From: Omphiscola glabra
Taxonomy: Eukaryota; Mollusca; Gastropoda; Lymnaeidae
DNA length: 64,000 nt
Reading direction: 5' to 3'
NCBI GenBank assembly: GCA_964017045.1
Contig: OZ024811.1
Span: 11,623,818 to 11,687,817, forward strand
Shown: positions 36,801-47,977 of the stretch, piece by piece
How positions within the stretch are numbered: position 1 is the stretch's first letter
How the letters are laid out: each line of letters begins with the position of its first letter
Translations under genes and position numbers: made by a program
The notes under the pieces: model-generated
Seen by the model: the letters and a program-made list of their open reading frames with translations, nothing else
Database searches by the model: none
Told to the model about the DNA's origin: nothing

Positions 36801-39800
36801 AGATGCAAACTCCACCCACTCCCCCCCACTTAAGTCACCCTCACCATCAGCTCAGACCTCTATGCTGACATCTGCACTGCAGTTGGAAGCAATTCAGCAA
36901 TGTGCCCTCAGCTCTGCCAGGGTTTCAAGTTTTTCAGCAGAGACTGACCTCGAGATCACATCAAGGAATAACTTTGGGAAACCAAAATGTGAAACTGCTT
37001 CTCTGTCGTCCTCTCCGCCCCTCCACGGTGACCCCCCGGGCTGGAGCTCCATTCCACCTCACCGTACAGTGTCCACCCCCAGCTGTATGGACAGAGAGGT
37101 CAAGTCACAAGATCCGAAGCCAACCAGACCATCTGTGATTAATATGGTAAGTTGTCCTTTAAGGATTAGGATTGACGGTCACCTTTGCCTTTAGAAAATA
37201 AATCGTAGCGGTAGCTGGTCAAAAAATTCCTGTCTAATTGTTTTTATTTAACTCTTGCAGTTTCTTTTTCAAACCCTTTCCACATTTTTGGAATAATTTC
37301 AAAAACTTATTGTATATGAATATTTTTAGCATATCTTTATTTCTTGATGTTGTCAGCAATACTGTGATACCGCCAGCCAGATCGGCTTGCGGAAAATGGC
37401 TGTGAAAAGTGCGTCTATGATTTTTAATAGTCGCACTGGTCTACCAACCCAATCTAGTCCGGTAAGGAATAAAGTTAAATCAAGTTTGTCATTGTTTAAA
37501 AAGAAATCTGTGTATTTGAATAATCAAATGATAAATGTATGCAAAGGTTGAAGTTTTCGATCTAGAATCTTATCAAGACATTAATTTCATTTTTTTTCAT
37601 TTTTTTATCAATCTTTCCCCCATTTTCAAAATAAGGCCCCGCTAAAAAGAAAACCGGGTGGCACTTTTGACTATGATGCCAACCTTCTGAACACCAGGGC
37701 ACTGAAAAGGTAAATATTAATTCAACTACTCGGATGTATTTCTCGGGTTCACAACCTAGTGGCAGGTGCTTCATTAACTTCATATTATAAGTCTGGGATT
37801 TTTCTGGAGCCATGGAAGTAGTCTTATAATGGAAAAACAAAAGCTGAACCACCAATATTCTGAGGTCAGCAGCCAATTTGTGATGCAATGGGGGAAAAAT
37901 TAGCTGTCCCAAGAAAAGAAAATGATTACTAATTGTCCTAAAAGTAATTTGCAAACATGAATAATTAATGTCTAATGAGTTTGTCCAGAGCATTGTACCC
38001 TTTGATAATACTCTAATATCTTTTAATCTCAAGCTCTGCCTACTATAACAAGTGTGTCCATTCATTCACGTCTTGTTGAAATTTTATGCCCTGTTCAGAT
38101 CAGGGGGAGCTCTGATTTCTTCTCTAATAGTGATCTTTTCTATACAGTGCATTTTCATGCTCCAAGCTGGCAATGAATGCCACTGATAAGACCAATGAAA
38201 ATGAGGAAGACAAGAGGATAACCTTGAGCACAAGTGCCCCTGCATCCACCAACTGTTTACTGGGAAATTTTGAGGTTTGTTTAAAGGCTTCTTCTTCTTC
38301 TTCTTCTTCTATATCTCAAGAGCACATGATCAATGTACTGACCATTTCGGCTCATATTTGATTTGTGTGGAGTTGGATAGTGCTGCCCCTTCTATGGGAT
38401 AAACAGGATAACTGCCTGGCAAAACTTGCCAACAGTAAAACCTGGCATGAAGTTTTCTAGGCAGTCTGTTATTTGCACTTCACAACTTCAGCAGCAATAC
38501 TAAAGGGGGGGGGGGGGGGAGGGGGGGGGGGGGGGAGGGTGTGTGGGGATGGAGTGGTGGTGACAGAAGTTCATGATTTTTAACTTCTAAACACGAAGAG
38601 CACAAAGTTGTATTCACAATTGTAATAACGCCAGACATGACGAGGCAAAACCATGAAAAAGGAATATTGTTCTAGCACCCCTCTACAGTGTTTGACTTTC
38701 TTTTACAGTTTAATTTTTGGTGTGAAATTTCTTTTATATAAATTGTATGGATGAAACTGTCAACTAAATTTTGATTAATTATTCCCAAGTTTTGAGAATT
38801 TTGAACTTGTCTGTCCCCAGGAATCTATTCTAAATGGCCGCATTGACCCGGTCGGGACAGTGGAAGGCTTTACCGCAGAGATTGGGGCGAGTGGATCTTT
38901 TTGTCCCAAACACCTTCATGTGCCTGTATCGGCATTTTTCTTTGCGCTCTCTGACGACAATGCTCCATCACCATATTTGGTACGGTACCGTAATTCCCTT
39001 TCATACCTTTGCTTGTATTTTTTTTTAAAAGCCCGGCACTTTTTACTTAAATATTATCCAATGTACATGAGCCCCAGATTTTGTATTTCTATTTTGGTCA
39101 GATTTTACTCCAGATAGTTTTTGTTTTTTGTGTGTATTTTTTTAGAATATTACTTTTTTTAAAAAGTAACACTTAGATGCAAGTATTTTGTGATGAGAAA
39201 ATTGTTATTTGATCGCTGTGTCTTCCTCATGTTCAGGGTCACATCAACTTGGAATCTGTCAATAAAAAAGGCTACCACATACCAAAGAAAGGGACTGTCC
39301 AGGTGGTAAGTGATAGTTCAGTTTATGTAAATTGCATTTTCTTTTTTTACACACTCAGAAGCCAGTGCTCGTGAAAGCAGCAAATGATTTGATTCCAGCC
39401 ATAATGGTTGGGTCTTGAGCACAACACCCAACATTTTATGCTATAATGTTTTGCTTTTATAGCAATAAAGTATTGTATGGGAAAAGATGAATATGTGAGT
39501 TGGGAGACCTCACTTTGGATTAATGTAATCATTACGTCATGTGAATTTTTTTTTATGATGGTGGCTGTTGTTTGATATTAAAAATTCAGAGAAGAGACTT
39601 TAAAACATTCAATCAAATTTAGCATGGAATTGATCCATCAGCTTAGCTGCCCCATGAGCTCACCTGCCCTATGTGCTCACCTGCCCCCTTGAGCTCTTCT
39701 GGCACATGAGCTTACCTGCCCCATGAGCTCACCTCTATGCACTCACCTGCCCCCATGAGCTCACCTTCCCCATGAGCTCTTCTGGCGCATGAACTCACCT

Positions 39801-40822
39801 GCCCCATGAGCTCACCTGCCTCATGAGCTCACCTGCCTCATGAGCTCACCTGCCTCATGAGCCCACCTTCCCCATGAGCTCTTCTGGCACATGAACTCAC
39901 CTGCCCCATGAGCTCACCTGCCTCTTTGAGCTCACCTGCCTCTATGAGCTCACCTGCCTCATGAGCTCACCTGCCATTATTGTGAAAGAAGTAAAACCTT
40001 AGTAAAAAAAAAACAACCAACCACCTAAGTCTGCAGACAGCAGACAACAGCTGTAGGATAAACAACAACAGCTGTCTACACTGCACTAGTAGGACACAGA
40101 AAAAATAAAGTTGTCAAATCTAGAACAGATCAATACACAGCAACTTTTCACCATCAACCTTTAAACTTTTTTTTGTTTTGTTTTTAAAAATTTCAGACTT
40201 TATTCAATCCAAATAAAACCGTTGTCAAGATGTTTGTTGTCAGATATGACCTCTCTGACATGCCTGCCTCGTCACAAACGTTTATCCGCCAGCGTACAGT
40301 CTACTGTCCAACTGATATCAACTCAACAGCACCATCGTTTCTGAGATACCTCATACATCTAAGGTAGGGAAAATGTTCATTGCTGAAGTTATATTTTATG
40401 TGCGTTGACCGTGTGTAGAATTAATAACTTTTCACTGAATCCTTTCAACAACATACATATTTAGTCATTTGCGAATGTAGACTCTTCCATATATTGATTT
40501 TATAAGTCCGAATCAGTGGTTGTTGGGTGCAACATTAATATTTTCATCGACCAAAAGGTTCTTGAAAGGAGTGGACAGAGGTATAATACCATTCAATAAG
40601 TTAATTTATACTAATTATTTGAAAACTTAATTGCTGCATTAGCTAATCCCTGTCAATCTCTGCAGGTGTGCCAGCAGTCGTTCCGGCAAAATTTACCTCC
40701 ACACTGACATAAGGCTGATATTTGCCAGACACAAGTTGGACATTGATGCTAAAAGTGTCCCCTACGAGTTAAAGTCTTACACAGAAGGTCCCCAAAATCC
40801 AAAGTATTCCCCTAAAAAATAA
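24816..40822 (+). CDS. ATOSA: Atos homologue (FAM214A/ATOSA-like transcription cofactor)
   Basis: Twelve coding exons: 24816-24831, 27251-27432, 28223-28422, 31159-31278, 32226-37146, 37357-37461, 37636-37709, 38148-38274, 38821-38979, 39237-39305, 40197-40363 and 40666-40822. They total 6297 bases (2098 residues plus TAA) in consistent phase with GT-AG introns. Atos proteins (Drosophila Atossa, vertebrate ATOSA/ATOSB) are nuclear regulators; Atossa drives a macrophage metabolic and invasion programme. The tiny first exon MKPKK matches the MKP start of ATOSA. Next come the N-terminal activation segment KELVLLIAEARTP (about 24-36), LLVERW, SYLHFSQISSWL and the YRVYAPGEV block. The C-terminus carries the diagnostic run CLLGNFE, GFTAEIGASGSFCPKHL, LSDDNAPSPYL, LFNPNKTVVKMFVVRYDLSD, LRYLIHLR, SGKIYLHTDIRLIF and YELKSYTEGPQNPKYSP. 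It is about twice the human length, all from exon 5. One invertebrate gene may stand for both vertebrate paralogues, so the symbol is by similarity. Confidence 0.95.
27553..27761. mobile_element. hAT-type MITE in Atos intron
   Basis: 209 bp with inverted ends CAGGCCTGCACAAC / GTTGTGCAGGCCTG. Flanks TTAAAGAA (27545-27552) and TTATAGAA (27762-27769) are an 8-bp target duplication with one mismatch. Related to 21665-21885. Non-coding. Confidence 0.88.
28900..29340 (-). mobile_element. tRNA-derived SINE, head at right
   Basis: On the minus strand from about 29335 the sequence AGTGGCCTAGCAGTCC resembles a pol III A box and GGAGTTCAATTCCA a B box, about 35 bases apart, as in a tRNA head. Downstream comes AGCACTCGGAGTGGATGTGA, the core shared with 12.7 kb and 16.5 kb. 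The left limit is uncertain. It lies in the intron 28423-31158 of Atos. Confidence 0.5.
31288..31380 (+). repeat. 24-bp imperfect repeat at a donor (about 4 units)
   Basis: Unit TGTTCATGGTGACTGACCCC-like, starting within 10 bases of the donor GTAGGT at 31279. A further stray unit is at about 31620. Confidence 0.85.
31861..32182 (+). repeat. 45-bp tandem array before the giant exon (7 units)
   Basis: Units contain AAAATGTCTCTAATGTTATC and TAATAAGTCAGTTTATTTAT. 45 is a multiple of 3, which creates a spurious 126-residue frame. The array stops 44 bases before the acceptor of the Atos giant exon. Confidence 0.96.
32226..37146 (+). CDS. ATOSA: Giant exon of the Atos gene (1640 codons, disordered)
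   Basis: The exon begins after CAG at 32225 (completing an arginine codon) and ends before GTAAGT at 37147. Only the first 50 or so residues are conserved (EHIFPVCQDTITVNVLSLKR then PALMC). The rest is Ser/Thr/Asn/His-rich, low in hydrophobics and probably disordered. Visible local features: an acidic run HEDDDDDG near 33500, a 12-residue repeat SENGGPVPERSH x3 (34402-34503), a polyserine stretch near 35230-35275 and a D/N/T-H repeat near 35985-36050. I do not see the NPLIGSLLQER blocks of the vertebrate protein. Codon use and the absence of stops over 4.9 kb make this certainly coding. Confidence 0.96.
38281..38430 (-). mobile_element. Possible SINE remnant with CTT-repeat tail
   Basis: (CTT)6 at 38289-38306 followed by CTCAAGAGCACATGATCAAT and GACCATTTCGGCTC, a diverged version of the GGGCCCACGATCAATTTATT / GATCATTCTGGCTCC block at 16380. 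It begins 7 bases after the Atos donor at 38275. Confidence 0.45.
38504..38540 (+). repeat. Long G-rich tract
   Basis: Over 30 bases of nearly pure G with single A interruptions, inside an Atos intron. G-quadruplex-forming potential in the nascent RNA. Confidence 0.9.
38821..40822 (+). CDS. ATOSA: Atos conserved C-terminal domain (4 exons)
   Basis: Exons 38821-38979, 39237-39305, 40197-40363 and 40666-40822 encode the most conserved part of the family, about 183 residues from ESILNGRIDPVGTVEGFTAE to the stop. By recall it is over 60% identical to human ATOSA here, with no missing residues at GASGSFCP, DDNAPSPY, NPNKTVVKMFVV and KIYLHTDIRL. It is known in the family as a DUF of unknown fold required for nuclear function; the role here is inferred. 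Confidence 0.95.
39630..39975 (+). repeat. CCCATGAGCTCACCTG tandem array
   Basis: About 20 imperfect units of 14-17 bp based on ATGAGCTCACCTGCC, with a longer variant CTCTTCTGGCACATGA inserted periodically. Intronic in Atos. Confidence 0.93.
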
Positions 40823-41034
40823 ATTTGAGAATTCTGCACCCCCAAAAAAAAAAGTTACGGTATGTACTCACTTACCCCAATGTTACCCAGTTCATTTAAA
40901 GGATTTCTTTTGGTTCTAGTTTTTTTTTTTTAAAGATATTTTCTTGTTTCAAAATAGTCTTTGTAAATTATTATTTTTTATAATCTAATGGTAGAATGTT
41001 CTGCATGAAGAGTATTGAGAGGTTTACTTTTCCA

Positions 41035-41577
41035 TTAACCCTTTACAGTCCAAGCCTATCCAGCCTTGTCTAATCCCAGCGACCATGCAAAGGGTCATAA
41101 CTCCATTCTAAATGAAGGTTCTTTATCTAATTAATTTACAGAAAATATAAGCAAGAAAATAAAATAAAAAATACCTAAATACAAAGAAATGATTAAAGCA
41201 AAAATTGCACCAAAAAACAGTTTCAGGGACACTAGATTTATGAAATAGTGAAGCTTCATTAGTCCTAAGTTCTTTCAAAATTGTATCCAAGGCTTCGAGA
41301 GCCATTTTTTACAGCGAAAAAATCGCAACTTTTAAAAAAATCATAGAAAATCAGCCCCTAACGGCACCGCGGTCAAACTAGTATCAAAATAAATGCCGAC
41401 AACGAGGCTTTCTTCCGGTAGAACTATAAATAGTAATGCGCAATGGATTTCCGCTGTGCTAAGAACAAAAGTAAACAACCTCGCAGCGGGGCGAAGCGGG
41501 CGGGTTTGGCCGCAACGGACTGTAGGCTTAAGGAAAAAATTGGCGCATTTCGGGCGCATCGGACTGTAAAGGGTTAA
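41035..41577. mobile_element. piggyBac-type MITE in TTAA
   Basis: TTAA (41035-41038 and 41574-41577) flanks a 535-bp element with inverted ends CCCTTTACAGTCC / GGACTGTAAAGGG, perfect over 13 bp. The CCC...GGG ends and TTAA duplication are diagnostic of piggyBac. A subterminal copy GGACTGTAGG lies at about 41517. No transposase frame. Confidence 0.9.
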
Positions 41578-43261
41578 GAAATGAATCCAATTTTTTAATA
41601 GGGTTTTTATATAACACAAATGAAGGAATAAAAAAAATTAGTGATATTTTTTTCTTTTAAAGATTTATTGGTCATTTGGTTATTTGTAATTTTTACATTT
41701 CAGAAGAGTTATGTATTTACATATCAATGAAAGTTAAAAACAGTTGTTTATCAAATATAATTTTAAAAAAACATAACAATGGGAAAGAAAATGTCTTTGG
41801 AAAGATCAATTTTTTTTAGCCACTTTCAATGTCATAAATTAAAATGTGTGTTTACTACCGGCACTGATGTCTTAAATAATTTTTAATTATCAAAAATGAT
41901 AATCTTTTGAGTTACTATACTAATCAGTCAGTAAAAATTGTTCCCTTAATGATTCAATTTTTACAGTTATTTTGGCAGGGATGAATATTGAATATTTTGT
42001 TTATGATAAACTTAGTTAGCTATATACACTTACAAGATTAACAAATTCAATGGGGTAAAGCTTTTATTGTCCAGTAATACAGTTAATTTTATACAAAAGC
42101 ATTTTAGTTTCTTGAATACTAAAAAAATGTCAATTGAATAAAGTATAACAGTTTGGCAGTGGTTCTGGCTGACTAGGGCCTTGATAAGACTGGAGGTTAA
42201 GTCATTAACAATGTTACAAGCCTAAAACACCTGGTAATAAAATACTCTGTAACTTCACATAAAGCTTCCATTTTTTATTTTTTAAAAAAAGTAATTTGCA
42301 CTGACATGGGACCAAATGTTCCCTTTACTAGTCTTATATAATCTCACTCACACAAAGGTAGCTGTGTCTCTTGGTCCTGTAACATTCTGACTTTTAGTTT
42401 TTTCTGGGAAATCAAACAACTATGACTCATGGCTGTTTATTTATTCATTTTATTTATTTATTGCAGTCGTCTATATTTGTTTGTTCCTCGACTTCCACCA
42501 TATTGGCATGTCTTTAACAACTTCTAAATACAATAAATTCAAATACTTTAACATCTTTGTTTTAGTCTCATATTATCTACCCATTAAAAAAAAAACAATT
42601 ACAAGAATGAATGATAAACTCTCTCATAATTGTGACACAACCTGAGTGCCACATTTTACAGGCCAATTTGTTCTATATAATTTTTTAATAGATCAACAAT
42701 TGTTTGTTGTTGTTGTTTTTTTTTGGGGGGGGGGGGGGGAGGAGGAGGAGGAGGTGAATTTTCTGATGCCTTATAATGAAAGTCAACACATAAAATAAGT
42801 TTACATATCATTTCAACCAGAAGTGGAAAATATGATGAAGGAATGATGGGTTACAGTTAAGACAAGTAACAGGTGGATAGAGTAAAACCCTCTGACCTTA
42901 CTTTTGGTTTATAATTTAAAAAAACAACAAAGAAACTGTCTTAAACTTAAAGAGATGCAATGAACGATTTGTGTAAACCATTCTCTGCATTACATTATTG
43001 TACGGTTTCTCTTCCAGTCAAGCGTTTTATTATTAACATTCAACAGCAACAGCTCTTATTGAAATCATGAACAAATGGGACACTGAAACTTTTCTGTAAC
43101 GTTCTCAAAAGCAAGGTAACGTCAAGCTGGGTTACAGTTGTAAACAGTTTAAAGTGGAATGCAAACTGGGATCAAAGGGGAATATGGACAACAAGAGGAG
43201 TATAAACAAAGAGTAGAGACAATAGATGTTTATTTATAGTGTTAACATGATTTTTAATTTT

Positions 43262-44460
43262 ATTTTATTGGAGTGCTGCGTGGCCGGATGGACTCAAGAT
43301 CAATCCCCAGCAAAAAAAAAAAAAGTCTTAGCGGTTAAATAAAACACTGCTGGTCATCCACTCCGTCCTAGTCTAGTTCCAGTCTTTTTGACTAAATCTT
43401 GCCATTGGATCAAATGGGCAAGGACGAGAGAGTGAGGCTGACAAATTCAGAAACTCTCCTTAACTCCTTAGCGGTTAAATAAAACACTGCTGGTCATCCA
43501 CTCCGTCCTAGTCAGTTCCAGTCTTTTTGACTAAATCTTGCCATTGGATCAAATGGGCAAGGACGAGAGAGTGAGGCTGACAAATTCAGAAACTCTCCTT
43601 AGCGGTTAAATAAAACACTGCTGGTCATCCACTCCGTCCTAGTCTAGTTCCAGTCTTTTTGACTAAATCATTCCATTGGATCAAATGGGCAAGGACGAGA
43701 GAGTGAGGCTGACAAATTCAGAAACTCTCCTTAACTCCTTAGCGGTTAAATAAAACACTGCTGGTCATCCACTCCGTCCTAGTCTAGTTCCAGTCTTTTT
43801 GACTAAATCTTGCCATTGGATCAAATGGGCAAGGACGAGAGAGTGAAGCTGACAAATTCAGAAACTCTCCTTAGCGGTTAAATAAAACACTGCTGGTCAT
43901 CCACTCCGTCCTAGTCTAGTTCCAGTCTTTTTGACTAAATCTTGCCATTGGATCAAATGGGCAAGGACGAGAGAGTGAAGCTGACAAATTCAGAAACTCT
44001 CATTAGCGGTTAAATAAAACACTGCTGGTCATCCACTCCGTCCTAGTCTAGTTCCAGTCTTTTTGACTAAATCTTGCCATTGGATCAAATGGGCAAGAAC
44101 GAGAGACTGAGGCTGACAAATTCAGAAACTCTCCTTAACTCCTTAGCGGTTAAATAAAACACTGCTGGTCATCCACTCCGTCCTAGTCTAGTTCCAGTCT
44201 TTTTGACTAAATCTTGCCATTGGATCAAATGGGCAAGGACGAGAGACTGAGGCTGACAAATTCAGAAACTCTCCTTAACTCCTTAGCGGTTAAATAAAAC
44301 ACTGCTGGTCATCCACTCCGTCCTAGTCTAGTTCCAGTCTTTTTGACTAAATCTTGCCATTGGATCAAATGGGCAAGGACGAGAGAGTGAGGCTGACAAA
44401 TTCAGAAACTCTCCTTAACTTTAAACAAAATGCAGCTCAAGTCAAGGCAACAACTCTGTC
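43262..44460 (+). repeat. SINE-derived tandem array, 132/140-bp units (8)
   Basis: AGCGGTTAAAT marks unit starts at 43330, 43470, 43601, 43741, 43873, 44005, 44145 and 44285. Units are 140 or about 132 long, depending on an 8-base TAACTCCT segment. The left flank (43262-43320) has GCTGCGTGGCCGGATGGAC and an A run. The right flank TTTAAACAAAATGCAGCTCA continues the same element, as in the single copy at 22440-22690. Confidence 0.93.
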
Positions 44461-45819
44461 AAAAATTGCCTTATTGTCATCTTTGCAAAGGATGAATAAT
44501 AATAATATTAATAATAATATTTAAATTATTTGATCTTTTAGGTCTGTGTGGTGAAATAAAAAAATATTTAAAAAAATATTGTGAATGTTTGTGTTATGAT
44601 GGCTCAGAGCTGGAGAGGCAATGCAGCTGTCAAATGTTGCATACAACAAACTTATACTTGTACCAATGAAAATAACAACAATTGACATCTGGGGGAGACC
44701 ACTGGCCAGAGCTGATTTCAGAGCACCAATAATTTCTTTCAACATTATCACCATCCTCCGGGTCAAACATTAAATCAACACAAAAAGACTTGATTATATT
44801 CAACAAATTTAAATAAAATACTAGATTATTTTGAATGAAGTCACAACTGCTTTCTCTCTCTCTTTTTTTTTTTTTCTTTTCTTTTTTTTTAAAATACAGG
44901 CGATCTGTAATTGCAGTCATGGAGATACCTGATTACTAATAAGCTGCAGTAGTTAATTACAGTTTAAAGTTAAAGAGTCAACATATTTGGCAAGGCATAA
45001 ACATAACACATTGTTCAATATAAAACAATAATTAATACTTGTTGAGACTTGTTTACACAATTTATAGAGTGGAAAGAAAATAAAATGTACACATTTAATA
45101 TGAAGGAAGTGGGTCTATACATTTAAAAAAAAAAAATGTATTTTAAGTATATTTTAATTAGTGTACATATTTGTCTTCAATTGAATCAGATTGATCCCAT
45201 TGGGCTCTGATCCACACAGACATTTATTTTGACTTTTACTTAAACTCGTGAGATAATGCAGAGCTGGGATCTGGACATTTTCATAAAACATCAAGCATAG
45301 CAATATTTAACTTCAAAACGTTTGAAAGGTTGTAATTTTGTACAAAAATAAGATAAGTCTTATGTTAAAAATGTCTTTATTTAAGTAAAATTGCCCTGAA
45401 TGTCATTTATATGTAACAATAATCTGAAAGTAGAGAAGCCTTGACCTTGAATAAATTTCCAGTTGGCTTCTTTTGAAGTTTAGTCTTGAATATGTGTCGA
45501 ATACAACAAACAGCAAGAAGGTCAGTTGTTGTTTTTTTTACACCTATTTGAAACCTTTCAATATCACCTTGAAAGATTAATAATTTTTTAAAATCAAATG
45601 TTGATAAAAGAACACACAAATAATTCACAACTAAAAAGAAATTTCTTTCAAGTAGAAAGTCATCTCATGTTTGTTGCATACAAATCCCTCTGTTGAGACC
45701 GTGAGCAGTGAATAAATTAATCCTGACGAAAAGTGATCTCTCGTTATGGCACAAGATCTTTGGTGAGGACAGCCTGAAACAGAAATTACCCACAGAATGG
45801 ATCCACTGATCTGATCCCC

Positions 45820-46060
45820 TCTGCAAGTCTTTGGTGAGGAGACCTTAGAAATGATCCACCAGTCTGGATCCACTGCTCTGATCCCCTCTGCAAGTCTTTG
45901 GTGAGGAGACCCTAGAAATGATCCACCAACATGGATCCACTGCTCTGATCCACTCTGCAAGTCTTTGGTGAGGAGACCCTAGAAATGATCCACCAGTCTG
46001 GATCCACTGCTCTGATCCACTCTGCAAGTCTTTGGTGAGGAGACCCTAGAAATGATCCAC
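45820..46060 (-). repeat. 67-bp array duplicating the end of ZO-1
   Basis: TTGGTGAGGA recurs at 45831, 45898, 45965 and 46032 (period 67). On the minus strand each unit repeats the last coding bases GTGGATCATTTCTA(G/A), then GGTCTCCTCACCAAAGACTT. The first copy belongs to the real terminal exon; the others lie in its 3' UTR. The 67-bp period makes a long spurious minus-strand frame. Confidence 0.95.
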
Positions 46061-47977
46061 CAATATGGAAACACTGCTCTGGTCCACTCTACCTTTGGAA
46101 ACACCCTCAGAGCCAGCTAGAGTCATATTCTGCCATTCTGTGGTTTTGCCTGTTAGTTTGAAGATAAAATACTTTTTAAATTATGGTATGCAGTAATTTG
46201 AGTAAAATTGTGCTTTTTTTTTGTTTCTACTGTCGTTGAATGTGTATACTGATAAATTTGTCTGTCATGAGAAACCAACTACAGTTAACATTATCTAACA
46301 CAGATGTTACTAAATTGAATTGGTTGTGAAAGATCCGCATAAGTTATAATTAAACGAAAAAAGTGTGGGCTTTTGGCTGCCAGTTTGACATCACTGATCA
46401 AAATCTCTGAGTCATCGAAGGAAATTTTTTTTTTTTTAGAATTTCCTGTTACTTAATTACTGTGCTTGTACTTGACATCCCAAATGATTTTGTACATGTG
46501 GAGTTCACAAACCTGATGGTGAGTCACTGGATTTGAGGGCAAAGGACCAGCTTTCAGGGTTAGCTGAGGCACAGTGGGGTAGTCTCAGCTCCACGGGTTT
46601 CTTAAACTGTATTCCATGAGGTCCACACATGACTAGGGGACTTAGCAGAGTCTCACCTAGAATCACAGTTGGAAAACATAGTCTTTTGTAGCTTGCATGA
46701 GGGTGCATTGCAATTATATACTTCTATACTAGCCTATATGTAAGTGAATAGGACATTTAGTCTATGCTAGGATGTATGTGGGTGAACATGAAATATTATC
46801 TACACTAGCTTGTATGTGGGTCAACAGGAAATATTTTCTATACTTACTTGTATGGCTTAAAATTATATCAAGGAAATGTTTTTTTGATTTAACCGCAGAA
46901 AAAAAAACTTTAAAAAAATTATTATTATTTATTATTATTTATAAAAAATGTGTTTAAAATTATTATTTTTCCCTATAAAAACGAAATGGCTCAGGGGAGA
47001 CAAAAGATAATTTTGTGCACCATCTTAAAAAAAAGAAAATTAAGTTTTCTTCCTTTAAAAAAATAGTTAATATCAATATTATTGTCATTCATATCTAAAA
47101 CAGGTAATAAAAAATATTAAGGGTATGGTGATAGGCAAAATCCCACTCCATGAATCCGTAACAGGTATAAAATATAATAAAAACAAACAGAAGGATGATT
47201 GAAATGATATAATTTTGCACACTCATTGCAAATCATCCCTCAGATCTTTTTGAGTATTACAAATGGTTTACATCCTCCTCAATTACCTTTCTCTGTATCC
47301 AAGGGAGGTAAAAGACTATTATCTCTGCAAACTTTAAAGTAAATTTCTTGTTCAAAATTTTCATCTATGGCTCCTTCAGGGATGAAGATGCTGACTCCAG
47401 TTTCTAGAGGAATAAAGAAATTTGGTAATGATGATTCTCTAACAAATCGGGGGGGGGGGGGGGGGGGGGGGTTCCTTTTCAAAAAGAGATGACTCTTTTT
47501 TCAAAAAAAAAGTGATATGTCTTGGTCAAAAAGCCATATTTTGTGTAGAAAATATTTCTTTTATTAGTGATAGTTATATTTAAAAAAAAAAAAAAAGGGG
47601 GGGGGGGGGATCTCGTGCATACCAAATGTCATTCAATTTTTATTTTAAGTTATTTGTTTTTAATTTAAAATATTTTTTTTTTTTTTTTTTTTAGAAATTG
47701 AGGGTTACTGATTACAAAGAAAGAATAATCTAAACCTGTTACAAAATGTTGTGATGATTTAAAAAATAACAAAAGAAAAGTTGCTACAAATGTACAGTGG
47801 ACTGTGAATGATATTAGTGGCAGTGGGAAATGGTCGAATTTTTTAAAATGTTTACCTTGGGATTCCAATAGGCCACCTTTAGAAGTGAAAATCCCCTTGG
47901 CTGTGGCAATGATTGTGTGTTTCTCATCAAGAGCTTCAGAGTCATGCTTCTCCCCTGCATCAGTGTGACTTTTTGAT
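46046..47977 (-). CDS. TJP1: ZO-1 ZU5 domain exons (last four)
   Basis: Exons 47977-47856, 47403-47287, 46656-46513 and 46149-46046. In order: IIATAKGIFTSKGGLLES, TGVSIFIPEGAI, EQEIYFKVCRDNSLLPPLD, LLSPLVMCGPHGIQFKKPVE, LRLPHC, SWSFALKSSD, TTEWQNMTL and SVSILVDHF with the TAG at 46048-46046. ZU5 domains bind partners such as CDC42 effectors in ZO-1 and spectrin in ankyrins. All blocks expected for ZO-1 are present, which identifies the terminal exon even though it is only 104 coding bases. Confidence 0.95.

Larger units (their letters stand above)
40823..46045. other. Convergent interval between Atos and ZO-1 stops
   Basis: Holds both 3' UTRs. AATAAA at 42532 could end Atos transcripts, and AATAAA on the minus strand at 45380-45375 could end ZO-1. 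It contains a piggyBac-type MITE, a G16 tract at 42724, a SINE-derived array and the 67-bp array. Frames near 44521-44920 do not match any family I know and run through an AGAGA/poly(T) tract. Confidence 0.6.

Noticed and set aside
37562..38065. 167-residue minus-strand frame
   Set aside because: Antisense to an Atos exon (37636-37709) and introns; no recognisable domain.
44521..44920. Last exon of ZO-1 at about 44.6-44.9 kb
   Set aside because: Frames there do not match the ZU5 end and one runs through AGAGA/poly(T); the exon 46149-46046 matches with correct phase and ends in SVSILVDHF.
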